The notes under the pieces were generated by a model. That model was not told the origin of the DNA. It saw only the letters and a program-made list of their open reading frames with translations, and did no database searches. Positions 30,470-39,460 of a DNA stretch of 55,834 nt are shown piece after piece. Position 1 is the first letter of the stretch; each line of letters begins with the position of its first letter. The stretch covers positions 1 through 55,834 of the forward strand of contig QYQN01000108.1 of the NCBI GenBank assembly GCA_007280895.1, given 5' to 3'. Source of the stretch: Methylococcaceae bacterium. Its GTDB lineage: Bacteria; Pseudomonadota; Gammaproteobacteria; Methylococcales; Methylomonadaceae. Made by a program: the position numbers and the translations under genes.

Positions 30470-31385
30470 GATAGGTCAGCCACGCTTCGTGTTGAGGATG
30501 TCGGCCATTCACTGCATCAAAGTACAGTGCTTGTAGCTTTTCGGTGATAGGGCCACGAACACCTTGCCCAATAGTGCGGTTATCTAATTCTCTAATGGGG
30601 GTGACTTCAGCGGCTGAGCCAGTAAAAAAGGCTTCATCAGCAACATAAATTTCATCACGAGTAATCCGTTTTTCAATAACCTGATAGCCTTCTTCACGGG
30701 CTATTTGGATAAGTGTGTCGCGCGTTATACCTTCTAAGGCAGACGTGGTTTCTGGGGTGTATAACGTATTATTACGAATAATAAACAAATTTTCTGCACT
30801 GCCTTCAGCAGCAAAGCCTTCATGATCAAGCATTAAGGCTTCATCATAGCCGTTGGCTAAGGCTTCTTGTAAAGCAAGAATTGAATTAATGTAATTGCCA
30901 TTTGCTTTGGCTTTACACATAGTGCTGTTGTGATGGTTGCGCGTATAAGAGGAGGTGCGAATGCGAATGCCTTTTTCAATACTGTCGGTGCCTAAATAAG
31001 CCCCCCAAGACCAGGCCGCCACCATAACATGCACTTTAAGATTATCTGCACGTAAGCCCATACCTTCGGAGCCATAAAAACACATGCTGCGAATATAGGC
31101 ACTGTCTAAATTATTGTTAGCAACGGCTTGTTTTTGAGCCTCATTGATGGCTTCTTTTGTGAACGGCATGGACATATTCATGATGTGTGCAGAACGAAAC
31201 AAGCGATCAGTATGTTCTTGCATTCTAAAGATAGCCGTTCCCTTACGGGCATGGTAAGCGCGAATACCTTCAAATACGCCTAAGCCATAATGTAAGGTAT
31301 GTGTTAATACATGGACTTTAGCCTCGCGCCATTCAACCCATTGTCCGTCTAGCCAAATTACGCCGTCTTTATCGTCCATTGTCAT
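30462..31385 (-). CDS. ilvE: Branched-chain amino acid aminotransferase
   Basis: GVIWLDGQWVEWREAKVHVLTHTLHYGLGVFEGIRAYHA..., EGSAENLFIIRNNTLYTP. Confidence 0.96.
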   Translation of the reverse strand: MTMDDKDGVIWLDGQWVEWREAKVHVLTHTLHYGLGVFEGIRAYHARKGTAIFRMQEHTDRLFRSAHIMNMSMPFTKEAINEAQKQAVANNNLDSAYIRSMCFYGSEGMGLRADNLKVHVMVAAWSWGAYLGTDSIEKGIRIRTSSYTRNHHNSTMCKAKANGNYINSILALQEALANGYDEALMLDHEGFAAEGSAENLFIIRNNTLYTPETTSALEGITRDTLIQIAREEGYQVIEKRITRDEIYVADEAFFTGSAAEVTPIRELDNRTIGQGVRGPITEKLQALYFDAVNGRHPQHEAWLTYLD

Positions 31386-31480
31386 GGTTTTCTCCTCGTG
31401 TTGGATGCTGATGTTTATTTTTGTTGGTGATGTAAAGCTAGCTTACTAAGTATGTGCTGTCGTACTTTGGAATAAGCACA

Positions 31481-34354
31481 TTATTCCATAAACTGATGCC
31501 AAATTTTTTCAATATGTATTTTAATTTCGTGTACCTGAGTTTCATCAATAATGGCTGCATCACCTTGTAAACCTTGTTTATGGCCATAATCACGATATAG
31601 ACAGTATGCTTTTTTTAGTGTTTCTGCATCGTCGTGGCTAATTAAGGCTGCCTTATCTAAACTTTCCAGCAGGCGGATATTATCTGTGTAATGGCTTAGG
31701 CTGGGGAATTCTGCGGCGTGTGCCAAGACTTGAAATTGTACTATAAACTCAATATCTGCAATACCGCCACGACTTTGTTTTAAGTCAAATTGTTCATTTT
31801 TATTGATGGCTAAATGACTGCGCATTTTTTCGCGCATGGTGCGAACTTCGTTTTTTAGTTCATGCACCTCGCGTGTTAAACATAAAATGCGCTGACGGAT
31901 ACCTGAAAATTGCAGCTCAAGTCGTGCGTCACCAGTAATAAAGCGTCCACGCACTATCGCTTGATGTTCCCACGTCCACGCTTGATTGAGTAAATACTGT
32001 TCATAGGCATCGTAGTGGGTGATTAATAAACCTGAATCACCGCTGGGTCGTAAGCGCATATCAACTTCATAGAGAATACCCGATAGCAGTCGGGTATCTA
32101 AGATATGCCTAATTTTTTGGCCAAGTTTTCCATAAAATTGGGCGCAGGAGATCGCTTTTTCACCGCCTTTAGTTAAGCTTTGGCCATTGTCACTTTGGTA
32201 TAAAAATACGAGGTCTAGGTCGGAACTATAGCCTAGTTCAATGCCTCCGAGTTTGCCAAAGCCAATAATAGCAAAGCCTTTATTGGTTACTGAGGTTGCC
32301 GGTGGGCAGCCATGTTTTTCAGTTAGCATTAACCATGCGCGTTCTAAAACATGATGAACAATAGTTTCTGCTAGTGCTGTTAAGTAATCACTTACCACCA
32401 TCAGAGGAATGATGCCCATGATATCTGCTACGGCGATACGTAAGACGCTGCTTTGTTTAAATTCTCTTAACACAATCATGAACTGCTCAAGATCGTGGAT
32501 GTCAATGGCGTTGACTAAGTGACTTAAGTCCGAAGACAGTGCTGCTTTTTTCAGTGGCTCATATAAACGTCGAGTATCAAGTAAATCATCAAACAATATC
32601 GGATACCGTGATAAATAATCAGATAACCATGGGCTTGCTGAGCTTAGGCGCAGTAATTGAGTTAATGCTTCGGGATTTTCAGCTAATAACGATAAATAGA
32701 CATTACGTCCGGCAATGGCTTCAAATAGCGTGACCACGCGCTTAAGTGTTTGATCTGGATTAGGAAAGGCAGGCAGTGCCTTAATAAGTGTGGGCATTAA
32801 GCGATTGAGCACGCCCGCACCTTTATTCGTTAAGCGTTTAAGCGCTGCGGATTGTTTGAAGTGTTTGAGCGTGTTTAAGCTGTCTGCGCAAGTCAAAAAA
32901 CCAAGCTGCGTTAACGCCGTTTCTAATATTTCATCATCCGCCGCACCTGTCCACAGTTGTTGGCATAAGGGGTCATACTGTTCTTGTTTCGATAATGAAA
33001 ATACGGCATCAAATACGCTGTGAATGTGCTCGCGATGGTGAGTTAATGCGCTGTTAAAGCTAGACCAATGCGTGTAATCCATGGAATAAGCTAACCGCTC
33101 TTGGTTAAGTTCATCACTGGGGAGGTGGTGAGTTTGTTTGTCTTGATAGGCTTGCAGATGATTTTCAACACGGCGTAAAAACACATACCCTAAAATTAAG
33201 CCTTCTGCATCGGACGAGGTCAGTAAATTAAGGTCTTGTAAGCGTTGTAATACCTGAATAATGCCACGAATTTGCAGGCTCTTTTCATTACCACCACGGA
33301 TCAATTGAAACGCTTGGCCAATAAATTCAACTTCTCGAATACCGCCACGGCCTAATTTAATATTGTCTAGGTGATCTTTGCGGCGTAGTTCTTGAGTAAT
33401 TTGTGCTTTCAAGCCACGTAATTCTTCAAAGGCTCCGTAATCTAAATAACGTCGATACACAAAAGCGTGCAACATGCTCATAAGCTGAGCTCCGGTTTCG
33501 GTATCACCCGCCACAACGCGGGCTTTAATCATGGCATAGCGCTCCCATTCTCGTGCTTGGGTTTGGTAATAGTTTTCCATGCCGTCGAAGGTCATGATGA
33601 GCGCGCCACTCTCCCCAAAAGGACGTAAGCGAGTGTCTGTTCTAAAAACAAAGCCATCGACGGTGATGTCATCTAAGGTTTTAATTAGGCTTTGGCAGAG
33701 ACGCGTAAAAAATTCCCCATAACTGGTTTGTTTACGATCAGTTAAGGTGCCTTCTTCTGGATACGCAAAAATTAAGTCAATATCTGAGGAATAATTTAAC
33801 TCATGCGCTCCCAATTTGCCCATGCCTAAGACCACAATCTGCTGAGGTTTGCCATTGGCTAAGCGGGGTGTGCCGCGTTTAGTGCAGGCGTAATCATAGA
33901 GAGTGCTTAACGCAAATTTTATGCACGCTTCAGCAAGCCAGGACAGTTCGAGTAAGGTTTCTGCTAAAGAGGCCCAGTTGGCTAAATCACGCCAAGCAAT
34001 TCGTAGCATTTCTCGACGTCGAAAGAGACGTAATTTTTTTCCTAACTCTGCTTCATTGTTAATGTGCAGTTGCTGTAAAGACTGTTGATAATAAGTCTCT
34101 GTATAAGCACTAAAAAGAGTCTGAGTGTCGATTAGATCAAGCAATAATTGAGGTTGTTGCACACAACAATCATAGATAAATTGGCTAGAGCCTAGCACTT
34201 TTGGTAACGATGCGACTAGCTCTGCTGAAAAATTGAGGTAGGGGGCAACGCTAGCGAATTTTTCTTGAAAGTGGATAAGTTGCGCGTCTATTTGTGCATT
34301 GAGTTGTGCAGAATTACAGTGCGTCGACGTAGGTAAGTGAAGAGGTGTGAACAT
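31481..34354 (-). CDS. glnE: Bifunctional glutamine synthetase adenylyltransferase/deadenylase
   Basis: Two GlnE catalytic halves: LGMGKLGAHELNYSSDIDLIFAYPEEG and IGFGKLGGIELGYSSDLDLVFLYQSD; 957 aa. Confidence 0.97.
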   Translation of the reverse strand: MFTPLHLPTSTHCNSAQLNAQIDAQLIHFQEKFASVAPYLNFSAELVASLPKVLGSSQFIYDCCVQQPQLLLDLIDTQTLFSAYTETYYQQSLQQLHINNEAELGKKLRLFRRREMLRIAWRDLANWASLAETLLELSWLAEACIKFALSTLYDYACTKRGTPRLANGKPQQIVVLGMGKLGAHELNYSSDIDLIFAYPEEGTLTDRKQTSYGEFFTRLCQSLIKTLDDITVDGFVFRTDTRLRPFGESGALIMTFDGMENYYQTQAREWERYAMIKARVVAGDTETGAQLMSMLHAFVYRRYLDYGAFEELRGLKAQITQELRRKDHLDNIKLGRGGIREVEFIGQAFQLIRGGNEKSLQIRGIIQVLQRLQDLNLLTSSDAEGLILGYVFLRRVENHLQAYQDKQTHHLPSDELNQERLAYSMDYTHWSSFNSALTHHREHIHSVFDAVFSLSKQEQYDPLCQQLWTGAADDEILETALTQLGFLTCADSLNTLKHFKQSAALKRLTNKGAGVLNRLMPTLIKALPAFPNPDQTLKRVVTLFEAIAGRNVYLSLLAENPEALTQLLRLSSASPWLSDYLSRYPILFDDLLDTRRLYEPLKKAALSSDLSHLVNAIDIHDLEQFMIVLREFKQSSVLRIAVADIMGIIPLMVVSDYLTALAETIVHHVLERAWLMLTEKHGCPPATSVTNKGFAIIGFGKLGGIELGYSSDLDLVFLYQSDNGQSLTKGGEKAISCAQFYGKLGQKIRHILDTRLLSGILYEVDMRLRPSGDSGLLITHYDAYEQYLLNQAWTWEHQAIVRGRFITGDARLELQFSGIRQRILCLTREVHELKNEVRTMREKMRSHLAINKNEQFDLKQSRGGIADIEFIVQFQVLAHAAEFPSLSHYTDNIRLLESLDKAALISHDDAETLKKAYCLYRDYGHKQGLQGDAAIIDETQVHEIKIHIEKIWHQFME

Positions 34355-34608
34355 AGTGAGGTAGAGTAATCTGGAGGAGCTAAAGTATCGTGCAAAAGGG
34401 AGGCCGTGTAGGAACTTGCCGTCGTGTTAGAGTAAGCAACGTTAGTGTGCCACTTAAGGCATGCTTGGTAAGTCGTTGCGAAGATAGCGTATCACTGTAA
34501 ATGAAGAGGGGTTAGTAATTATTAGTTGTGGCAAAGAAATTAAACTTCAGCATGGCTTCGTTAGGTAGCGTGCTGGCTGTTTTGTGCGATAAAAATATCA
34601 GTTCAGCG

Positions 34609-35631
34609 CTAAAATAATTCAATGTCACTCAGGTCATCGTCATTATCTTCAGCAATGACCGTTATATCTTCATACATGACAACTTGATTTCTGCCGTGTT
34701 CTTTTGCGTAGTAAAGGGCTTTATCAGCACGATCAAGCAATGTCATGGGTAAAATAGTGGAGCCTTGAATACAGGTTATGCCAATACTTACGGTAACTTT
34801 GCCGACCAATGGAAAGTTATAGGTTTCAACAGCGGTGCGAAAGCGATCAAAAACAGTTCGGGCATCAGTAGCATTAACGCGATTTAAAATGACCACAAAC
34901 TCTTCACCGCCATAGCGAAATAAAAAGTCTATGTGGCGAAATTTTCGTTGCATTAATTGACTGAAATGCAGCAATACTTCATCACCATACAAGTGCCCAA
35001 AATTATCATTGACCCGTTTAAAATGATCAATATCAAGCACGGCAATCCAAGAGTATTTTAGGTGCTCAGATGCTTCAAATTGAGGGTGTTTATTACGTTG
35101 ATAATAATCGCACACTTCCATCAAGCGCATTTCCAAAGATTGGCGATTGGGCAAATTAGTTAAGACATCGCGTTCTTTATGATCGTGGAGGATAACTTGG
35201 TTGCGATACAGTTTAAGTAAGTGTGAAAGTAAGGTAACGGCATCGTCATTAAACAAGCCTTTCACTAGAATGGCACGGTCAGGGCCACTGTCAGTCGCGA
35301 TGGGTAAAATGGCATGGTGTAAACCATTGTCATGAAAAAATTCAATGGTTTTAGGTAAGGGATTGTTAAGGACTGCGGGGTGATTCTGACTGTTTTCATC
35401 ATTACCAAAATCGAGGGGTAATTGGGTAATGTGCAATTGTAAACTATCGATGTCAGTGGTGAATTTTGTTTTGCTGGTGTCATAAATTTCATAAGCAACA
35501 GCAGCATGTACCCAATCTAAGGTATGCAATAAGTTTATAAAAACTGGCGTAAGTGTCAGGTAATCTTGACAGTACGTGATGTCATGTGCCCATGAGAAAC
35601 ATTGTTCTGCAGAGACAGTTTGTATCGTCAT
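34609..35631 (-). CDS. GGDEF domain diguanylate cyclase
   Basis: [16 protein letters not shown]..., [14 protein letters not shown] (GGEEF active site), [16 protein letters not shown]. Confidence 0.94.
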   Translation of the reverse strand: MTIQTVSAEQCFSWAHDITYCQDYLTLTPVFINLLHTLDWVHAAVAYEIYDTSKTKFTTDIDSLQLHITQLPLDFGNDENSQNHPAVLNNPLPKTIEFFHDNGLHHAILPIATDSGPDRAILVKGLFNDDAVTLLSHLLKLYRNQVILHDHKERDVLTNLPNRQSLEMRLMEVCDYYQRNKHPQFEASEHLKYSWIAVLDIDHFKRVNDNFGHLYGDEVLLHFSQLMQRKFRHIDFLFRYGGEEFVVILNRVNATDARTVFDRFRTAVETYNFPLVGKVTVSIGITCIQGSTILPMTLLDRADKALYYAKEHGRNQVVMYEDITVIAEDNDDDLSDIELF

Positions 35632-35755
35632 GTAATTATTTCCGATTATTTGATGAATTCTGAATTCTGATTAATGGATAACTAGATTAACGCGGGTTAA
35701 TTCTTTATCGGTAATAGTATAGTATAGCTAATAGGATTTTTTTTGAGTGGATTAA

Positions 35756-36934
35756 ATGATTAACACCGATGTTATTATTTTAGGTGCGGGCGCATCAGGT
35801 TTAATGTGTGCAATAGAAGCAGGCAAGCGTGGTCGACGAGTTATTATTATTGATCATGCGAATAAAGCAGGGAAAAAAATTTTAATGTCGGGGGGCGGTA
35901 AATGTAATTTTACCAACAAACATCTTGAGCCTCGGCATTATCTCTCTAACAACCCTCATTTTTGTAAGTCAGCATTACAACGCTTTACCCAATGGGATTT
36001 TTTAGCCTTAGTTGAACATTACCAAATTGCTTATCATGAACGTGCTCATGGGCAGTTGTTTTGTACGGACAGTGCAAAAGATATTCTTGCCATGTTAGTA
36101 AGCGAGTGTGAAAAAGCTAAGGTGCTTATGCGCTTAAATTCGTCAATACAGACTATTGATGTTATCGCCGACAGATTTGTATTGACAGAAGGTGAGCAAC
36201 GCTATGCTTGCGAAAGTTTAGTGGTGGCAACGGGAGGTTTATCCATTCCCAAAATGGGCGCCACGCCTTATGGTTATCAACTTGCCGAACAATTTGGGAT
36301 TCCTATTGTGCCAACACGCGCAGGTTTAGTGCCTTTTACTTTACAGCCAGATGATAAGGCGCGTTGGTCTTTATTATCGGGCATCGCTGTTGAAGCCATA
36401 GTCAGCGTAGGGAAACGCGCGTTTAGAGAAAATTTATTATTTACTCATCGCGGCTTAAGTGGACCCGTTATTTTGCAAATTTCATCGTATTGGACACCAG
36501 GACAAACCCTTACAATTAATTTTTGTCCTGATACCAATTTAACTGAGTTATTAAAAAGTAACCGCCAGCAAAAAAATAAACAATGGGTGAAGACCGTGTT
36601 GGAGACGTGTTTACCTAAACGCTTACTGGCTCTGTTGTTGCCTGAAAGGGTGCTAATTTCAGCGATTGCTGATTGCTCAGATAAATCTATTCAACAGATA
36701 GCAACATTGTTGCAACAGTGTCAGCTTAAACCCAATGGCACCGAAGGTTATCGAACCGCCGAGGTAACGCTGGGTGGTGTTGATTGCAATGCCTTATCGT
36801 CTAAAACTATGGCAGCTCATTGCTTACCAAATCTGTATTTTATAGGCGAAGTCGTTGACGTAACAGGCTGGTTGGGAGGATATAATTTTCAGTGGGCGTG
36901 GTCGTCTGGGTGGTGTGCAGGTCAATACGCATAA
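35756..36934 (+). CDS. NAD(P)/FAD-dependent oxidoreductase, HI0933/YhiN family
   Basis: DVIILGAGASGLMCAIEAGKRGRRVIIIDHANKAGKKILMSGGGKCNFTN..., GEVVDVTGWLGGYNFQWAWSSGWCAG. Confidence 0.93.
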   Translation: MINTDVIILGAGASGLMCAIEAGKRGRRVIIIDHANKAGKKILMSGGGKCNFTNKHLEPRHYLSNNPHFCKSALQRFTQWDFLALVEHYQIAYHERAHGQLFCTDSAKDILAMLVSECEKAKVLMRLNSSIQTIDVIADRFVLTEGEQRYACESLVVATGGLSIPKMGATPYGYQLAEQFGIPIVPTRAGLVPFTLQPDDKARWSLLSGIAVEAIVSVGKRAFRENLLFTHRGLSGPVILQISSYWTPGQTLTINFCPDTNLTELLKSNRQQKNKQWVKTVLETCLPKRLLALLLPERVLISAIADCSDKSIQQIATLLQQCQLKPNGTEGYRTAEVTLGGVDCNALSSKTMAAHCLPNLYFIGEVVDVTGWLGGYNFQWAWSSGWCAGQYA

Positions 36935-37084
36935 ATCGAGCAATTTTCTTGGTGTTAAGTTAATTGGCTGATTGCGCTTAGCAGTAAGTATTGCTAACTA
37001 TTTTTACATCAAGTAATTTAAGGCTATCACTCACCTGATTGCACTCCCCGCGCATTTAGAAAAACAGCTAAACTTTAAGGCGAA

Positions 37085-37822
37085 TTAATCATCTGAGCTG
37101 TTAGTGTTAATTTCAAAAATACTTTTGTACGAAACAAACATTAATGCTGAAACTAATACATACAAGACTGGTGTTAATAACGGCGTTACTGATGAACACA
37201 ATAAAGCTTCAAAAAAAATAAAAGCCCATAATTTATAAAGTGAGGCTTGATTACGACTTAATGCATAGGTACTTTTTTCTTTTGCCTCAGTAAAACCAAG
37301 GTCTTGAAACAGCATCAAGGCGTGAGTAAACCAACCTACAAAAGTATTTAACATGAGTAACATAAAAATCAGCCCAACATTTGCATAGGAAAATAACCAG
37401 CCCGCGAGTTCACGGGTAGTTTGTAATTTAATCTTTCCATTAAGCAGGTCAAGGTACAAAAAAAACTGCCCGATTTTATGTGCCTCACCATTAAGTAAGC
37501 TTGCTAACGCCATAAAAATAAACCAAAAGACTACAATGCTACTCGCAGCAAGCATCGCTAAGGGGATGCTTTTATTTACCGCCCAGTATAAGTTTACTGG
37601 TGCGGTAGATTTCTTCAAGTCGCAGTATTTAGCCAAGCCCACGCCAACAAATAAACTGCTAATTGAAGAGAAAATGCCAAATGCGGGTGAAAAACGTCCT
37701 ATCACTAATAAAAGGCTAATTAATAAGCCATAAATTATCCATAAAATATAGGAGCTACCTAGCAGCACTAACGCCTGCTGTAGCCATTCGGTAAATTTTG
37801 GTTTTTTAAAGGGTTTTCTCAT
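37085..37822 (-). CDS. Multi-pass membrane protein, possibly BPSS1780-like
   Basis: Several hydrophobic segments (ILWIIYGLLISLLLVIGRF, MLAASSIVVFWFIFMALASLL); overlaps the trpS stop; family call tentative. Confidence 0.65.
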   Translation of the reverse strand: MRKPFKKPKFTEWLQQALVLLGSSYILWIIYGLLISLLLVIGRFSPAFGIFSSISSLFVGVGLAKYCDLKKSTAPVNLYWAVNKSIPLAMLAASSIVVFWFIFMALASLLNGEAHKIGQFFLYLDLLNGKIKLQTTRELAGWLFSYANVGLIFMLLMLNTFVGWFTHALMLFQDLGFTEAKEKSTYALSRNQASLYKLWAFIFFEALLCSSVTPLLTPVLYVLVSALMFVSYKSIFEINTNSSDD

Positions 37823-38832
37823 GATGAAATCCTATGTATACCCACTGATTTGCGTATTTCTTGAAGAAAGGGCACGCTCACTGCTCTGGCTTTTTTTGCA
37901 CCTTCTTGTAGCTGTTCTTCAATATGTTCAGGTCTTTGTAACAGCACTTCGTAGCGTTCTCTAGCGGGGGCTAAGTGGTTGTTAAGATAGTCGAATAAGA
38001 TTTTTTTCATGTCTCCCCACCCCATGCCATTCGCATAATTTTCGCGCATTTGAACAATCTCATCAGGGCTGGCAAAGGCTTGATAAATACTAAACAAGGT
38101 ACAGCCTTCGGTTAGTTTAGGTTCACCAGGGAGTAATGAATTAGTAACTATTTTATTAATTAATTTACGCAATTTTTTTTCTGGCTCAAAAAGAGGAATG
38201 GTATTTTGATAACTTTTGCTCATTTTTCTGCCATCAAGACCTGTTAAGGTAGCGCCATGCTCTGCAATCACTGCTTCTGGTAAGGCAAAGTGTGGGCCAT
38301 AAATATGATTAAAGCGTGCTGCAATATCGCGTGCCATTTCAATGTGTTGAATTTGGTCTTTACCTACAGGCACTTTATTTGCCTTAAACATTAAAATATC
38401 TGCGGCCATTAAAATGGGATAGCTAAATAAGCCCATGGTGATGCCTTTATCTGGATCATTTTCACCAGACTGTTCATTGTCAGCCACCGCTGCTTTATAA
38501 GCATGAGCGCGGTTCATTAATCCTTTTGATGCCACGCAGGTTAAAATCCATGTTAATTCCATAATTTCAGGGACATCAGATTGCCGATAAAACACGGCAT
38601 TATCCGTATCTAGTCCTAATGCTAGCCATGTAGCTGCAATTTCAAAACTGGATTGTTGAACACGCGTAGGTTCTTGGCATTTTATTAGGGCGTGATAATC
38701 AGCAAGAAAATAAAAAGGCAGCAGTGAGGCTTCTTTACTTGCTGCAATAGCTGGGCGAATTGCACCAACATAATTACCTAAGTGAGGTGTTCCAGTAGTG
38801 GTAATGCCAGTTAAAACAATAGCTTTATTCAT
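37819..38832 (-). CDS. trpS: Tryptophanyl-tRNA synthetase
   Basis: VLTGITTTGTPHLGNYVGAIRP (HIGH-like), LDGRKMSKSYQNTIPLF (KMSKS). Confidence 0.96.
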   Translation of the reverse strand: MNKAIVLTGITTTGTPHLGNYVGAIRPAIAASKEASLLPFYFLADYHALIKCQEPTRVQQSSFEIAATWLALGLDTDNAVFYRQSDVPEIMELTWILTCVASKGLMNRAHAYKAAVADNEQSGENDPDKGITMGLFSYPILMAADILMFKANKVPVGKDQIQHIEMARDIAARFNHIYGPHFALPEAVIAEHGATLTGLDGRKMSKSYQNTIPLFEPEKKLRKLINKIVTNSLLPGEPKLTEGCTLFSIYQAFASPDEIVQMRENYANGMGWGDMKKILFDYLNNHLAPARERYEVLLQRPEHIEEQLQEGAKKARAVSVPFLQEIRKSVGIHRISS

Positions 38833-39008
38833 TAGAGTAAATAGACTGAAAAAAAGGAAAATTAAGCTAAGATTACATCATAAACACCGCGTAAAGTTAA
38901 TGTCTAGTTTGTTATTAACGGCAACTGTCTAAGTAAACTACGCAACTATTGCAGTAGATATACTCGACATTAATGATAAATCAATTTGATTTATGGAAAG
39001 AGTGTTAC

Positions 39009-39115
39009 TTAGTATTTGATGTTACGCACCTTCCTTTATCCGCAGCGGCCAAAAGCAGGCGCTGCTAAGCGAATTATGTTCTTTATTGATATTACGTAAC
39101 ATACAGTTAGTATTG
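39009..39115. repeat. Intergenic inverted-repeat structure, possible degraded small element
   Basis: ATGTTACGCA (39019-39028) vs TACGTAACAT (39093-39102), internal GCAGCG/CGCTGC stem, flanking direct repeat TTAGTATT at 39009-39016 and 39107-39114. Confidence 0.35.
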
Positions 39116-39208
39116 TTAGTAGCTCGTTGATGAGATGCGTAAGCAGTGTTGAACATTAAGGGGACGGGGGATATTTAATGAATGCTTGTTAATTAATGAT
39201 TATTAGGT

Positions 39209-39228
39209 GCCGTCATGACAATGACGGC
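39209..39228 (-). terminator. Hairpin directly adjoining the feoC stop codon
   Basis: GCCGTCAT-GACA-ATGACGGC, perfect 8-bp stem. Confidence 0.5.
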
Positions 39229-39449
39229 TAGTTCAGCCATTCATACAGTTCCGTTAAGGTGGGATCGCATTGACAGCATTGCGTTCCACATGAGGCGGTC
39301 ATGGGCAATTTTTGTAGCTGACCTTTACGAATCCATTTTTCCAGCATTCCACGCAGGGTCTGTGCGTCTATATCAAAGTGAGTCATGAGGTCGCGAAGTG
39401 CTACACGTCTATGTTGTTGAAGATAAGTGCGTATATCAGAAAGAATCAT
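39228..39449 (-). CDS. feoC: FeoC-like winged-helix protein with C-terminal cysteine cluster
   Basis: MILSDIRTYLQQHRRVALRDLMTHFDIDAQTLRGMLEKWIRKGQLQKL...SCGTQCCQCDPT; directly downstream of feoB. Confidence 0.85.
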   Translation of the reverse strand: MILSDIRTYLQQHRRVALRDLMTHFDIDAQTLRGMLEKWIRKGQLQKLPMTASCGTQCCQCDPTLTELYEWLN

Positions 39450-39460
39450 GGCATCGTACC

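Noticed and set aside
34370-34608. Intergenic region upstream of glnE examined for a repeat or ncRNA
   Set aside because: No convincing inverted repeat, hairpin or match to the other repeat families by eye.
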